DNA from: Balamuthia mandrillaris | Lineage: Eukaryota > Discosea > Longamoebia > Balamuthiidae | DNA length: 50,000 nt | Assembly: GCA_031835245.1 (NCBI GenBank) | Contig: JAVKOQ010000159.1 | Span: 1 to 50,000 of the forward strand | Direction of reading: 5' to 3' | Shown here: positions 31,702 through 46,654 of the stretch, piece after piece | Layout: each line of letters opens with the position of its first letter | How positions within the stretch are numbered: the stretch's first letter is position 1 | Notes under the pieces: model-generated | What the model was told of the DNA's origin: nothing | Database searches by the model: none | The model's input: only the letters and a program-made list of their open reading frames with translations | Translations under genes and position numbers: made by a program

Positions 31702-32429
31702 CCGCTTTGTGTGGTACCAGTTCCTTTCCTTTGTTTTTTTTTTTTAACAAGGGTGAAACGCGCTTCACAAGCTGTTTAAAAACAAAAAGAAAGTATATGA
31801 AGGAAGAGAGAGAAGCCGCTGCTGCTCCAGTTCAATTCTTTTCCATGAAACGATACTGGCACTTCTTTTTGGGATTTTTTCCGTCGACATCACATTTCTG
31901 TCGACAAATTTAATTTCATGTCGACCATTTAATTTTGTCGACTCATTCTGTAGACATTTGTTGTCTTCGGTCGAATTTTTTTTTCTCAAATACAGCCCAT
32001 GTGTCGTCATGGATATATTTTTGTAGACAGTATGTTCATCTAAAATACAGATTAGATCAGAGAAGTCTACAAAAATTCTAGACCACTCCAAATTCAAAAA
32101 AGGCGTTGACTTTTCACGTGGTTGGATTGTATGCTATAAAGCGATGGCTGCCGGCCAAAGCGGTGCAAAGCGTTTCAGGGGTGTGTCGCACATGTATGTG
32201 CAGAAAGGTAAACCAACGAAGAAATCCATGGGTTATTTCTACGTTGCTTCTATCGATGCTCCGCATTCCTTTCCTTTCACCGTGGATTTTCCGTGCTTTC
32301 TTACCGCACCTCTTTCTCCTTCTCTCTTCTTGTTCCCATAAATACCAAATCATTCCATCTTCTTCTTCCATCTTTCACCACAACAAACAAATCTCACTGC
32401 CTCTTCTTACAAGAACAACAACCACAACA
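31702..32429. promoter_or_regulatory. Divergent promoter with four GTCGAC sites, E-box and TATA box
   Basis: GTCGAC occurs at 31883, 31900, 31920 and 31937, all within 60 bp and mostly as TGTCGAC. CACGTG (E-box) is at 32116-32121 and CTATAAA at 32134-32140. Downstream, AAAG/GTAAACC at 32207 and ACAAG/AACAAC at 32413 could be a 5' UTR intron of the Dps-like gene. Confidence 0.55.
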
Positions 32430-33074
32430 ATGACCGAGTTCAGACTGGAGTGCCAATCCATCAAGCCGAACATCGGCCTGGACGAGCGCGAGTGCCACGA
32501 GTGCGGCGACATCCTCAGCAAGCTCTCCGCCGACCAGTGGGTGCTGGCCACCAAGGCCTTCAACTACAAGCACAACGTGCTGGGCAAGCGCCGCGAGATG
32601 CTGAAGGACCTCTTCGAGGTGCTGGCCAAGAACTTCCTCCTCTTCAACGAGCTGACCTGCAAGGAGCTGCGCAACCTGGGCTTCCGCGTGCCTCACATCC
32701 CCGAGATGCTGCATCTCACCAGGATCAGCCCCGGCGTGAGAGGCCAGAGCAAGTGGCCCGATGCCGACCAGCAGGTCCACATCCTGCTGGAGGACCTGGA
32801 GAGGGTCATCCAGATGTTGAACAGGGACTGCATGCGCCTGGACAAGAGCAACATCGCCCCTGACGTGAAGGACTTTTTGGAGTGCACGATCAGGAACCAC
32901 AAGGAGATGGCCAAGAAGCTGCGCTGCCACCTGGAGGAGAAGCGCGGCGGCGGCATGGGCAGAAGCAGCATGGGTGGCAGCATGGGCGGCAGCATGGGCG
33001 GCAGCATGGGCGGCAGCAGCATGGGCCGTAGCGGAATGATGGAAGGCAGCCGTCACAGTGGCTCCTACTATTAA
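32430..33074 (+). CDS. Dps/ferritin-like four-helix protein with Gly/Met/Ser-rich tail
   Basis: A 214-residue intronless protein starting MTEFRLECQSI after an A/C-rich leader (acaacaATG). It shows the Dps-like layout: helix LSADQWVLATKAFNYKHNVL with a following GKRREMLKDLFEVL, then CKELRNLGFRVPHI, then DLERVIQMLNRD and FLECTIRNHKEMAKKLRCHL, close to the IR.LL.EHE.MA...R.HLE end of Dps proteins. The usual ferroxidase His (N.HW.V.G) and the DxxxE pair do not align cleanly (NYKHNVLG, NELTCKE), so iron chemistry may be lost. The tail has repeated SMGG units. Coding DNA is much more GC-rich than its neighbours, with C/G at most third positions. Together with a TATA box this suggests high expression. 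The family call is by eye and moderate. Confidence 0.6.
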   Translation: MTEFRLECQSIKPNIGLDERECHECGDILSKLSADQWVLATKAFNYKHNVLGKRREMLKDLFEVLAKNFLLFNELTCKELRNLGFRVPHIPEMLHLTRISPGVRGQSKWPDADQQVHILLEDLERVIQMLNRDCMRLDKSNIAPDVKDFLECTIRNHKEMAKKLRCHLEEKRGGGMGRSSMGGSMGGSMGGSMGGSSMGRSGMMEGSRHSGSYY

Positions 33075-33374
33075 GCGCACAACAGGAAGAAAAGAGAAGA
33101 AGCCGCAGGAGGAGAGGGAGAAAAGAAAAACAGGAGGTGGAGCACCTTGGTCTATTTCTCTATCTCCCGTTCTCCAGCGAGTTCTCTTTTCTTCAAAGTT
33201 GTTCGTCGTTTGCACTTGGCCGTTACCTCTTACCTAGCCTTTGGTCAAGTTTTTCCTTTCTCTTCCTCAGAAAAAAAACAATGCTTCTTTCAAAAAAAAA
33301 ATTCTCTTCTTATTCTTCGTTGCTTTTGTTGCTCTCTGCTCTCTGCTCTCTCTCTCGCTCTCTCTCTCTTTCTT
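33075..33374. other. Convergent 3' flanks of the Dps-like and NOC1 genes
   Basis: No gene recognised. T-rich and CT-rich DNA in which both transcripts should end. Reading frames through here are extensions of NOC1 antisense or microsatellite noise. Confidence 0.5.
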
Positions 33375-34508
33375 TTAACGACGTGCTCGTTTCTTGGCTG
33401 GTTTGTTTTTGCCAGCTCCACCGCCGCCGCTTCTTCCTTTACCACCTCTGCCTGGTCTTCCTCCTCGCCCGCCTCTGCCACCTCTACCTCCTCTGCCGCC
33501 TCCTCTTCCACCTCTTCCACCTCTACCTCCTTCTCTCTTGCGTTTCTGACCGGAAGCCTGTTTCGTCTCTCTCTCCGAATCCAAAAAGCCAACGCCGTCT
33601 TCTCCGTCATTGAAAACATCTGCGTCTTCATCTTCATCATTGTCGTCATCACGTTTATCCACCTTTTCTTTGACAGTGAAGCCCCGTTTCTTTTCCCAAG
33701 AGATTTGTTTCTCTCCAGCTTCATCCTTTCCAGAACTTTCCAGAATCTTAGCAAACTCATCAGCAGACACGAACGTGTCTCCTCCACTCACAAACGTATC
33801 TCCGTCTTCTCCTTCGTTAGGTTTGCCATCTTCGTTTTCGTCTTCATTCTCGTCATCGGTCAAGTCTTGTAGGAGCAATCGTTCATAGAACTTATCATCC
33901 TTTCCACCAAAGTTCTCGTCGGCATCTACATCCTCTTCCTCCTCGAATTGAAGTTCATCGTAATCGTACTCTCCAGTTTCTTTGTGAAGGGCAACTGGAA
34001 AAGTGTCTTCGTCTTCTTCGAATTCTGCAGCTTCATCAACATCCTCCCCTTCGTCGGAGCTGGCGTACTCTTCAGCTAAAGCATCTAGATCCTCGCCTTC
34101 TTCTTTCTCCTTCTTTTTCTTCTCTTTCTTTTTCTGATTCTTCTTACGATTGCGTTCCTTCCGTCTGTCCTCGGCTTTCTTTTCCTTGAAATACTTCCAG
34201 AAGAAGACCTCTTCCTCGCGGACTTGTTCCGGATTCTTTTGAAGGAAACCAAAAGTGTTGACAGGATCGTCCAACGCCCATTGAGCCGTCTTGTCGGGAG
34301 CGTGAATGCTCTTTTTCTTTTGTTTTTCGTTTTGTCGTTGAAGCTTTTTGGGGTTACGATAGGAAAAGCGGTCGAGGAAGGCCACTAGAGTGAAATCCTC
34401 CAATGGGTTACCTTTGTAGACAATGCTGTCGCCTGATAATAAGTTGTCTAGGTATTTTTTTAATAGGAGCTTAGAAACAAATTTGAGAGAAGTAGAGCAA
34501 CAGAGAAC

Positions 34509-34542
<34 letters not shown>

Positions 34543-36305
34543 AGAATGGTAAGCAAACCTGCAAAAGCTGCAACAGAGGGATGACAATGAGACTTCAGGG
34601 CCAGCAGCTCCCACAAACAAGCATTGGAGGCCCCAGCATAAAGCGGCTCTCTCTTCTTCGGGTCGTACTGTCCGCTTTTATCATTAGCCTCTTTCTCTAG
34701 TGAGCCTGCGTCCATCTCATTCTTTTCTTCTTCGTCATTTCCTCCTTTCTTTCCTTTTCTTCCTCTTTTTCCAGGGTCCTCTTTTGTAATATTTGAGGTA
34801 GAGGAAGATAACGTAGCAGGAGAATTGCGAATGATGCTTGCAATCTCTGGCTTCAACTTGATCAACTCAGAGATGAGGAAGAGAGCCCCACAAATGAAAG
34901 TGGGTTTCTGTTGAGTACATACTTGAAGCAATCGTTTCACGAAAGCGTGAAGACGCGGTAAACTATTGTCTACTTTCATGGCCTTGTAGATGACGTTAAG
35001 GAACAGAGCATGTTTGGAGGAGTTATAGAGAGAAGGAGAGAGAAGCTTCGCATAAAGAGCACGATAGAATCTCGCTCTCAACTGTTCCATCATCGCAAGC
35101 TCCTTTTTCTTCTTCTTATTATTTGCTTCTCCTGCTTGCTCGTTTTTGTTGAAGATAAGTTGCAGCAGCAGCAATAGAGCTTGCACGCTCTTGTTGAACG
35201 TTGAAAGATGCACCATCTGAAAAAGAGAATCGATGTGTTCGGCATAAACCTCCTCCGAGGTCACTCCTTGAGCAAAGGGAAATGCTCTGTTGACTCCCGT
35301 CAACAAAGCGGAGAGCATCTTGGCCTCCACCTCTCCAGTGTCTTGCACGTAGAGCTTGAAGAGAGAGAAGTAGATGGCGATCAAGCGAGCGGCCAAGAGT
35401 TGTTCCTCTTCTCTCGCGGAGGAGAGAACGATTTGGTTGAGGAAGATGATGGCGCAGTATTGGGCACGAGGACTGAGGTTAGGACGTTGCAGGAAGAGTT
35501 CGACTTCTTTGACAACCACTTCCTTCATATTGGGATGAAGACGCAAAAGGTTGTTGAGATGGTGCACCGTTTTACTGGATAATTTCTTGTCGGCGTCTCC
35601 CTACATTTATTCGTTTTGTCCTGTAAATAAAAGCAACACAGAACAAGAAAAGAAGATGAGGGACGAGAAAGGTACCAATTTGTTGATAAGCAGAGCAAGT
35701 AGAGTTTTCTCTTGTTCCGGTTTAGCGACAAGCAAGTCGTAGATGTGACGAACGATGCGATCCTTGAAATGAGGGACAGTGTCTTTGGCGCCCACTTCCA
35801 ACACTTGCACAAAGTCAGAGTAGCGTTGCTTGAGACTGTGCTCAAAGTACCAATAGACAAGATGGTCCTCCGTCACTCCTTTCTCGCCCACCGGTTGATC
35901 TCGGAACAATCTATGTCAGTGTTATTGAAAACATAAATGAGTGTAATGAAGTTAAAATAGTACAAAACGCTAGAGCGAGAGGAGAAGCAGAGAAGAGACT
36001 TGACAAACAAAATAACACATACGAAAGTTTCCTATTCGGAAGCAACGTGTTCAAGAACAAGTCCTTGAGGGTCTCGCAGGCCATTAAGACCTCCCTCCTC
36101 CCCTTCTTCCTGGCCAACGTGAGCAGCGTGTCCAGCGTTCTTAGCCCATAGAAGGGACCCTGCTGCACCAGCAGCGTGAGGGCGGCCATCCTGTCGGAGG
36201 TGGTACCGGAGTGAAGCACCGTTTTCAGCCATTTTTCATCACTCGTTTGTGGTTCTGTATTATTTTTTGGGGATCAAAAGTTAAGGAAGAAAGACAGACA
36301 GAGAC

Positions 36306-36336
<31 letters not shown>

Positions 36337-36783
36337 CAGAGAGAGAGAGAGAGACAGAGACAGAGAGAGACAGAGAGAGAGAGAGAGACAGAGAAGAAGC
36401 AAGAAAGAGAAAAAAAAAGAGGAGAGAAGCGAGAAGAGGAAGAAAAGTGTACTATTTTTGTGGTAAACGCGCTCGCGGGCTTCGTAAAGGTTTTTGGCTT
36501 CCTCCAATTTCTTGAGCACCAGGTCGTAGTCCACGCGCGTGTTTTTCTTCGGCGCGACGCCGCTCCCCGCTCCGCCGTTGGCTTGAGCCTGGTGCCCGTT
36601 GGCCTGTTGCTCACCCCCTTCGGCGTGCTTTTGATTTTTCTTGTTCTTCTTGTTCTTCTTCTTGTTCTTGTTTTCGGGAGTGGAGGATCCGTTGGCGGAG
36701 GGCGGCTCGCTTGTCGGCAAAGGCGGAATGGAGTGGTACCAGTGGTACTGCACGGACGAAGCGTCCTCCGCTTTCGTTGCCAT
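33375..36783 (-). CDS. CEBPZ: NOC1/MAK21/CEBPZ ribosome-biogenesis factor with C-terminal RGG box
   Basis: Five exons (36453-36783, 36023-36254, 35676-35910, 34559-35600, 33375-34432) give 965 residues. It is the NOC1 (MAK21/CEBPZ) protein that acts with NOC2 in nucleolar export of pre-60S particles. Signatures include TLLTLARKKGRREVLMACET with LKDLF, the CBF-type helical region (VHLSTFNKSVQALLLLLQLI), and HPSVAAFAG...YKGNPLEDFTLVAFLDRF followed by YRNPKK. An acidic region (EEYASSDEGEDVDEAAEF) follows. The C-terminus is a run of about eight RGG/GGR units ending KNKPAKKRARR, a GAR-type tail like fibrillarin's that I do not recall in yeast or human NOC1. Start MATKAEDASSVQ is the first ATG. Divergent from MUS81. 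Confidence 0.92.
36296..36392 (-). repeat. GA/GACA (sense CT/TGTC) microsatellite in NOC1 intron 1
   Basis: A mixed (GA)n and GACAGA array on the plus strand in intron 1 of NOC1, pyrimidine on the sense strand. NOC1 intron 4 also holds a (GA)n tract at 34507-34537. Confidence 0.9.
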
Positions 36784-37248
36784 CGTCGTTAATTTTTTTT
36801 TTTCGCGGTTTCTTATTTTTTTCGTTTTCTTTTCTTTTTCTTTCTTTTTTTTTTTGTTTGCAATTTATGTCGACAATTATCGAGAATATATCAACAATAT
36901 TGTTATACACGAATGTCTATCGATTGTCGATCATATTTTAATTTTTGTAGACAATATATTCATAATCTGTCGACAATATTGTTGTACACGATAGTCTATC
37001 GATTGTTGGCCATATTTTTTATTTTGTCGACAAAACAAAAATATAAAATTTTTCTTGGAAACGAAAAGTAAAACACAAAAAAGAAAGGGGACCGATGAGA
37101 AGCGCTCGCGAGACTCGTTCTATCGATTCCTCTTTGGCCGCGTCCCTCGCGTTCTCTCTTTTGTTTTTCTTCATGTGAACTGTGCAGCAAAGGGAAAAAA
37201 AAGATCTGCAAAAATCCAACTGGTGAAAATCACAACACAAAAAAATTA
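36784..37248. promoter_or_regulatory. Divergent NOC1/MUS81 promoter with a duplicated GTCGAC-bearing unit
   Basis: GTCGAC lies at 36869, 36969 and 37026. A unit beginning near CAATATTGTTxTACACGA and running through GTCTATCGATTGT and CATATTTT is present twice (about 36895-36958 and 36975-37031), about 80 bp apart. Each copy ends in TGTxGACA. Elsewhere the DNA is T-rich. Confidence 0.6.
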
Positions 37249-42217
<4,969 letters not shown>

Positions 42218-42465
42218 TAGAACAAAATAAAGAAAAAAAAAGAAAAGAAAAAAAAAGAAAAAAAGAAAAAGGAATAATAAAATATTTTTATTTTGTTTCC
42301 TCCAGTTCGATTCCAACTCTCCGCATGGTTTTTTTCAAAATAGTAGGAATGCCTCCGGTTCGATCCCTATTCCCACCACTTAAGTTCTTTATTCCTGAAA
42401 TTTCTATTAAATTTCGCTGATTTTCCGGTTTGCCTACAAATTAAAAAAAAACAGAAAAAAAAGAA
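42218..42465. other. Gap with two pol III B-box-like sequences
   Basis: AGTTCGATTCC at 42304-42314 and GGTTCGATCCC at 42357-42367 match the B-box consensus GGTTCGANNCC. No tRNA cloverleaf could be built around them. They lie in the 3' flank of MUS81 and 5' flank of the glycerate kinase gene. Confidence 0.4.
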
Positions 42466-44049
42466 ATGAAGAAAGCGAAAGTGCTGGCCTGCTTCGATGG
42501 GTTCAAGGGCACGCTGCTGGCGGACAAAGTGGCCGAGGCCGTAACCTCCAAGCTGGTGGAGCTCTACGGCCAAGAGCGGCTGGAGACGCGCATCCTGTCG
42601 CTGAGCGATGGGGGAGGCGGGTTCTTGGCCGCGCTGAGGAAGCCCATGGACCTCGAGATGGTTCCCGTCCTTGTCACCGGTTCGTTTTCGTTCCTCCTTC
42701 ACCTTTTTCGACATCACACTGACGAAGTGCAAACAAAAGGTCCTTTGGGAGATGATGGTGGGCTGATAACAGCTCATTATGGCCGAAGCGAGGAGGAGCG
42801 CTTCAAAGACGTGGCGGTCGTCGAAATGGCCAACGCCTCAGGCCTTCATTTGGTGACCCCCAAGGAGAAGCTGAACCCGCTCAACACCACCACCAAAGGC
42901 ACTGGCGAGCTGATAAAGGCTGCTTATGAGGCTGGTCATCGGCATATCATTGTAGGCATGGGTGGTTCGTATGCTTATGCTGCTTTTCCTTCTCTAGTCT
43001 CTTCACTGCTCTCTCCTCTCTGCTCTCTGCTCTCTCCTCTCTGCTCTCTCCTCTCTCGCTCACTCTCACGGTCTCTCTGATCTCTTGCATGTCCCAGGGA
43101 GCGCAACGAATGACGGAGGCTTAGGTTGTTTGCAAGCTTTAGGTCTCAGGGTTGCTGTTGCTACGGAAGCAGGAGAGACGACCTACCCCTCTGTCATATA
43201 CGGGCGCGACTTGACTCGTGTGGTTTCGTTGGAAATGCCAACAGACCGAGAGGAATTGCTGCCTGGCGCGGTTGTGGAAGTTGCATGCGATGTCAACAAT
43301 CCCTTTTGTGGAGAGAAAGGAGCCGTTGCCGTGCGTTCACCTTTTCTTTATTCTTTAGATTATTCTTCTTTGCTCTTCCTTTAGTTAAAATGTTTTGCTC
43401 GCTGCGATGAACAAACGCAAAAGACTTTTGCGAGGCAAAAAGGAGCGAATACAAAAGAAATCTTGGATGAGTTGGAGAGGGGAATGTGCCATATTGTTCC
43501 GATGTTACAAAGGCTTCCCTCTTGCAAAACTAAAGACTTGGCAAAGCTGCCTGGCAGTGGTGCTGCCGGCGGTCTTGCTGGCGGCATCGTCGCTAGCACT
43601 GGCGCCACCATTAAAAAGGTTCCTTTTTCTTCTATTTGTGTTGGTTTCATTTGTTATTTGTCACCTCCTATTCTATCTTCATCTTCTCTTCCTTAACTGT
43701 TACAAAAAATTCACAGGGTATAGAGTTTGTATCCCAGCTGTTGGGCCTAGAAGAAGCTATCCAGCAAAGCGACATCATCTTCACTGGAGAAGGCAGTTAC
43801 GACGCGCAAACAGCACATGGCAAAGTGGTCTCTCAAGTTCAGCTTCTGGCCAACAAACACAACAAACGAGTGATCATCATTTGTGGAAGAAAAGACATTC
43901 CGCCAGAGTTAGATGATCACGTTTACGACTGCGTTTCATTGTACTCTACAGAAGAATCGATGCAGCGACCATACGAATGCATTCAAGGTCTTGTTGAAGC
44001 CAAACATCATCTCTTCTTTTTGATGTCTGATGCTTCTTCTGCTTCTTAG
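42466..44049 (+). CDS. Glycerate 2-kinase (GarK/GlxK family)
   Basis: Five exons (42466-42679, 42740-42964, 43098-43330, 43424-43618, 43717-44049) give 399 residues. It matches the type-1 glycerate kinase family, mainly known from bacteria, which phosphorylates D-glycerate with ATP, usually at C2. Motifs: start MKKAKVLACFDGFKGTL, LSDGGGGFLAAL (family DGGEGT), GMGGSATNDGGLGCLQALG across the exon 2-3 join, CDVNNPFCGEKGAVA joined to RQKGA, LPGSGAAGGLAGGI, and FTGEGSYDAQT. An animal GLYCTK-type (class II) enzyme looks different, so this may reflect old transfer or patchy retention. The stop codon sits in a duplicated segment (see findings). Intron 2 has CTCTGCTCTC repeats. Confidence 0.88.
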
Positions 44050-44227
44050 TAAATCTATCCAACAAGAAGAATGTCAGATGCTTCTTCCGGTTCTTAGTAA
44101 TCTATCAAGCAGAGGCCAAAACACCCTCGTTTGCCAGCTAACGAAGGCGACGAAGCGATATAACCTTAATTAATTCAATCACGTTATATTATTTTTCCCA
44201 TAACGAAGAGCCCGTAGGAAGGCAATA
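44050..44227. other. 3' flank of the glycerate kinase gene
   Basis: It contains the second copy of the stop-codon duplication (to about 44117) and AT-rich DNA leading to the RNA candidate. No protein gene is supported; the 74-residue minus frame at 44179-44403 overlaps the structured RNA and has no recognised homologue. Confidence 0.5.
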
Positions 44228-44381
44228 GGGTTTTTGTACCCGAAGAGGCTCAATAACCTCTTCAGCCTGGTGCGGCATATATCAGCCATCCCGTCTTTAA
44301 CGTCGACCTTCGGTCGTACAGTGTTGTACCCAATACAATCCGGGATGATGGTGGCGAAACTCCACCCCAGGCTTTTTTTTT
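44228..44381 (+). ncRNA. Candidate structured RNA with four-way-junction fold and T9 terminator
   Basis: Consecutive perfect stems are visible: GGGT/ACCC (44228-44231 with 44238-44241), GAAGAGG/CCTCTTC (44242-44248 with 44257-44263), then a closed unit. That unit has a 7-bp outer stem AGCCTGG/CCAGGCT (44264-44270 with 44367-44373), a GGC/GCC hairpin (44274-44276 with 44285-44287), ATCCCG/CGGGAT (44288-44293 with 44341-44346) enclosing CGACC/GGTCG and TTGTA/TACAA hairpins, and GGTGG/CCACC with a 7-nt loop (44350-44366). Nine Ts follow at 44373-44381, a typical pol III stop. A TATA-like stretch lies near 44185. The outer 7-bp stem abutting a 5-bp, 7-nt-loop arm is tRNA-like, but A and B box bases are missing. 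I cannot assign an RNA family. Confidence 0.5.
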
Positions 44382-44477
44382 GTTTGTTGTTAACAACAAA
44401 CAACTTCGCTGTCCTTCTTCCTTAGTGTTTATCGTTTGTTTCAATTCTCATCTCTGTCTCCTTTATCGTTCATTCAT

Positions 44478-44948
44478 TTATTGGAGCACACAACGAGAGT
44501 CAGGGTGGTTGTTGTTGCGCTTTGGTTCATCCACCAGAACGTTCTCCTCCGTTGAATGAAGGTGATGGTGAATGGCTCTGTCCACGAGCCCTTTCCAAGG
44601 TTGCATCAAGTTCTTGCATGCGTTCTCTTCTGGCACGGTTCTGAACTCAAATGGACCTTCTGTTGTAACACGGTTAAGAAATGAAGATAGGAATTAAAGA
44701 CAGAAGAAGAGAAATACCTTCTAATACATTTCTATCTTTCTTCCAATCGAAAAGAGCTCCACCTGTACTCTCTGAAAAGGGACTTTTTGAAACAAGAAGG
44801 TTAAACCGCAAAAAGGGGAGTAAAGAGAGGGAGAGAGAGCGAGCGAGCGAGCAAGAGAGAGAGAGAGCACAGCCGTACTTTAATTCAAGTATATATACAC
44901 GATCTTTGCTCACTTCGTGTGGAAGAGAAGTTAATTTCTTATGAAGGA

Positions 44949-44985
<37 letters not shown>

Positions 44986-45642
44986 GAGTACCCGCAAAGT
45001 CAATGTTGTAAGAATCAAATGGAATGTCCTCTTTGACTTGCTCGAAAAACTGCAGCACTCTCTCTTGAACTTCGTCCTTATGCTCGTGCAGACCAGCAAA
45101 ATAACAATCCGCAAAGTACTGGGAGAGGGCGTTGAGCTGCTTGTTATGGACGAATGCTCTGAGCTCGCCTTCGATGTCGATGGCCACAAACTCACGCACG
45201 ATGAGACCAAGATTCCATTCTATCTTGTCTGCATGATCTATCGCCTTTTAGAAGAAGAAGAAGAAGAAGAAGAAGAAGAAGAAGAAGAAGAAGCACAAGA
45301 AGAAGAGGAGGAAAGAACAAGAAGCAGAAGAAACAACAACCACAAGAAGAAAAAGAGGACATGGAAGAAGAGGAAGAATAAGAAGAATATTAATACAGAA
45401 CAAAGAAGAGGCAGAAAGAAGAGCGCAAACCCGTTTCATGTCAGAGACGGTGCGATTGCTGTACATCATGAGCTGAAAGACTTGGTCGGCAGAGGTGACT
45501 CGCATACGCTGAAAAAAGGCCTTTCGTAATGCTATCAAACAGTCGTTTGCATCCAACTCATCTAAACTCGCCTTTCTGCTTCTTTGCTGCCAGTAAACAG
45601 CAAAAATGAGCAAAAGAAGAAAGATAGAAGGAAGGTAACAAC

Positions 45643-45734
<92 letters not shown>

Positions 45735-46240
45735 AACCACAAGACAGTTGCACCAACCTGCTGCTGAAGCAAGGCTTCCACGAGAAGCGGTCTAAGAGCC
45801 TCCTCGTCCTTGTCCACCGCATCTTTGGGGCTCCTCGTCGACAGGCGAACAAACGCGGCGTTCCCCCTCTCCACAAAGACCTGGATGGCCTCCTCCAGCC
45901 GGGCCTTCAAGCCTGCCAACAAGCCCTCCTCCTCCTTGCTCAGCTCCGCCGCTCCGCGATTGTACTCCCGCCACGCCTTGGCCTCTTCCAGAGAGAAGGC
46001 AACGAAGCGGGTGTCAAACGTGTGCGGTTGGATGTGGTCATAGTATTGATCCAACTCAAACTGTCTTCTCTCCGCTAAAAGTTGGCGTAACTCTGACCAT
46101 TTTTGTTTTTTGTTAAAAAAAAAAAGCAAAGCCAGAGTAAAAGAAGAGGAACGGCTACCTTCGGGTTTACAAGGAAGAGAACCATCGTCGGTGGGTATAA
46201 AGACGGCTGTTGCATTCGTGGCTTCCATTTCCGCTCTCAC
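44478..46240 (-). CDS. CDC123/D123-like ATP-grasp protein, paralogue 2
   Basis: Seven exons (46159-46240, 45758-46092, 45431-45586, 44992-45244, 44879-44903, 44718-44782, 44478-44659) give 365 residues. Exon 5 is only 25 nt, yet its removal breaks frame. Shared features with 23432-25123: AFVRLSTRSPKDAVDKD, LDELDANDCLIAL, VREFVAIDIEGELRAFVHNK, LNALSQYFADCYFAGL, and VYILELNPFSESTGGALFDW across three exons, the ATP-grasp metal-binding end. The N-terminal helix region (FDTRFVAFSLEEAKAWREY) parallels FPTRFLALSIREGRALVAYF of paralogue 1. Introns hold AAAG, AAG and GA arrays (TTTC, TTC, CT on the sense strand). The role is inferred from CDC123 (eIF2 assembly); duplicated copies may have split functions. 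The start could also be MEATNATAVF four codons later. Confidence 0.7.
45646..45734 (-). repeat. AAAG (sense TTTC) array in CDC123-like paralogue 2 intron
   Basis: Near-perfect AAAG tetranucleotides for about 90 nt on the plus strand in the intron between exons 2 and 3. An AAG array lies at 45250-45290 in the next intron. Confidence 0.95.
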
Positions 46241-46654
46241 AAAATGTTCCTATATTAAGGGATTCCACCCAATAGCAAATCAAACATTGTCTTTTCCACC
46301 AATAACAAATCATAACTGCTCCTATAGTAAGGGATCAATAAGTGTGCCCGCCTTCCTCCTCAAACCCTGGACCCAGTTAAGACTCTTCAGGTCTGGTTTT
46401 GGGGGGTAGCGCCTTTGGTGCAGAAAAAAAACCAAAGTGAAAAGAGGGCACTCCTTCGTAGCCCTTCCTATAATCCTCTATATTTGCTATATGAGCTCTT
46501 CAGTCTTTCTTTGTTGATGTCAATAGAAGACTTGTTGGAGCAACGAACGACAAGAAGAAGAAAAGAGAAGAGAAGAACAAGAAGAATGGTTGCAGAGGTC
46601 GTGGCAGAAAGAAATGTTTACAACAAAACAAAAGACTCATACTAAAACCGATGC
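46241..46654. promoter_or_regulatory. 5' flank of CDC123-like paralogue 2 with repeated CCAAT-containing unit
   Basis: TCCTATATTAAGGGAT (from 46249) recurs as TCCTATAGTAAGGGAT (from 46320), about 71 bp apart. Between them lie CACCCAATAGC and CACCAATAACA, two CCAAT-like boxes followed by CAAATC-type sequence. This may be a CCAAT/NF-Y-dependent promoter. The rest, up to the RhoGEF-C2 stop at 46655, shows no gene. Confidence 0.45.

Noticed and set aside
33137-33872. Plus-strand Ser/Leu/Phe-rich frames of 158 and 241 residues
   Set aside because: Antisense of the NOC1 acidic and RGG-rich C-terminus plus its 3' flank.
44264-44373. 5S rRNA or true tRNA assignment for the structured RNA
   Set aside because: Some words resemble 5S rRNA and the outer geometry resembles tRNA. 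The diagnostic 5S internal box, T-loop TTC and D-loop GG are absent, so neither name is supported.
44179-44403. 74-residue minus-strand frame (ends GYKNPIAFLRALRYGKNN)
   Set aside because: It overlaps the structured RNA candidate, has no recognised family and could be a by-product of the stems. It is kept only as a caution against the RNA call.
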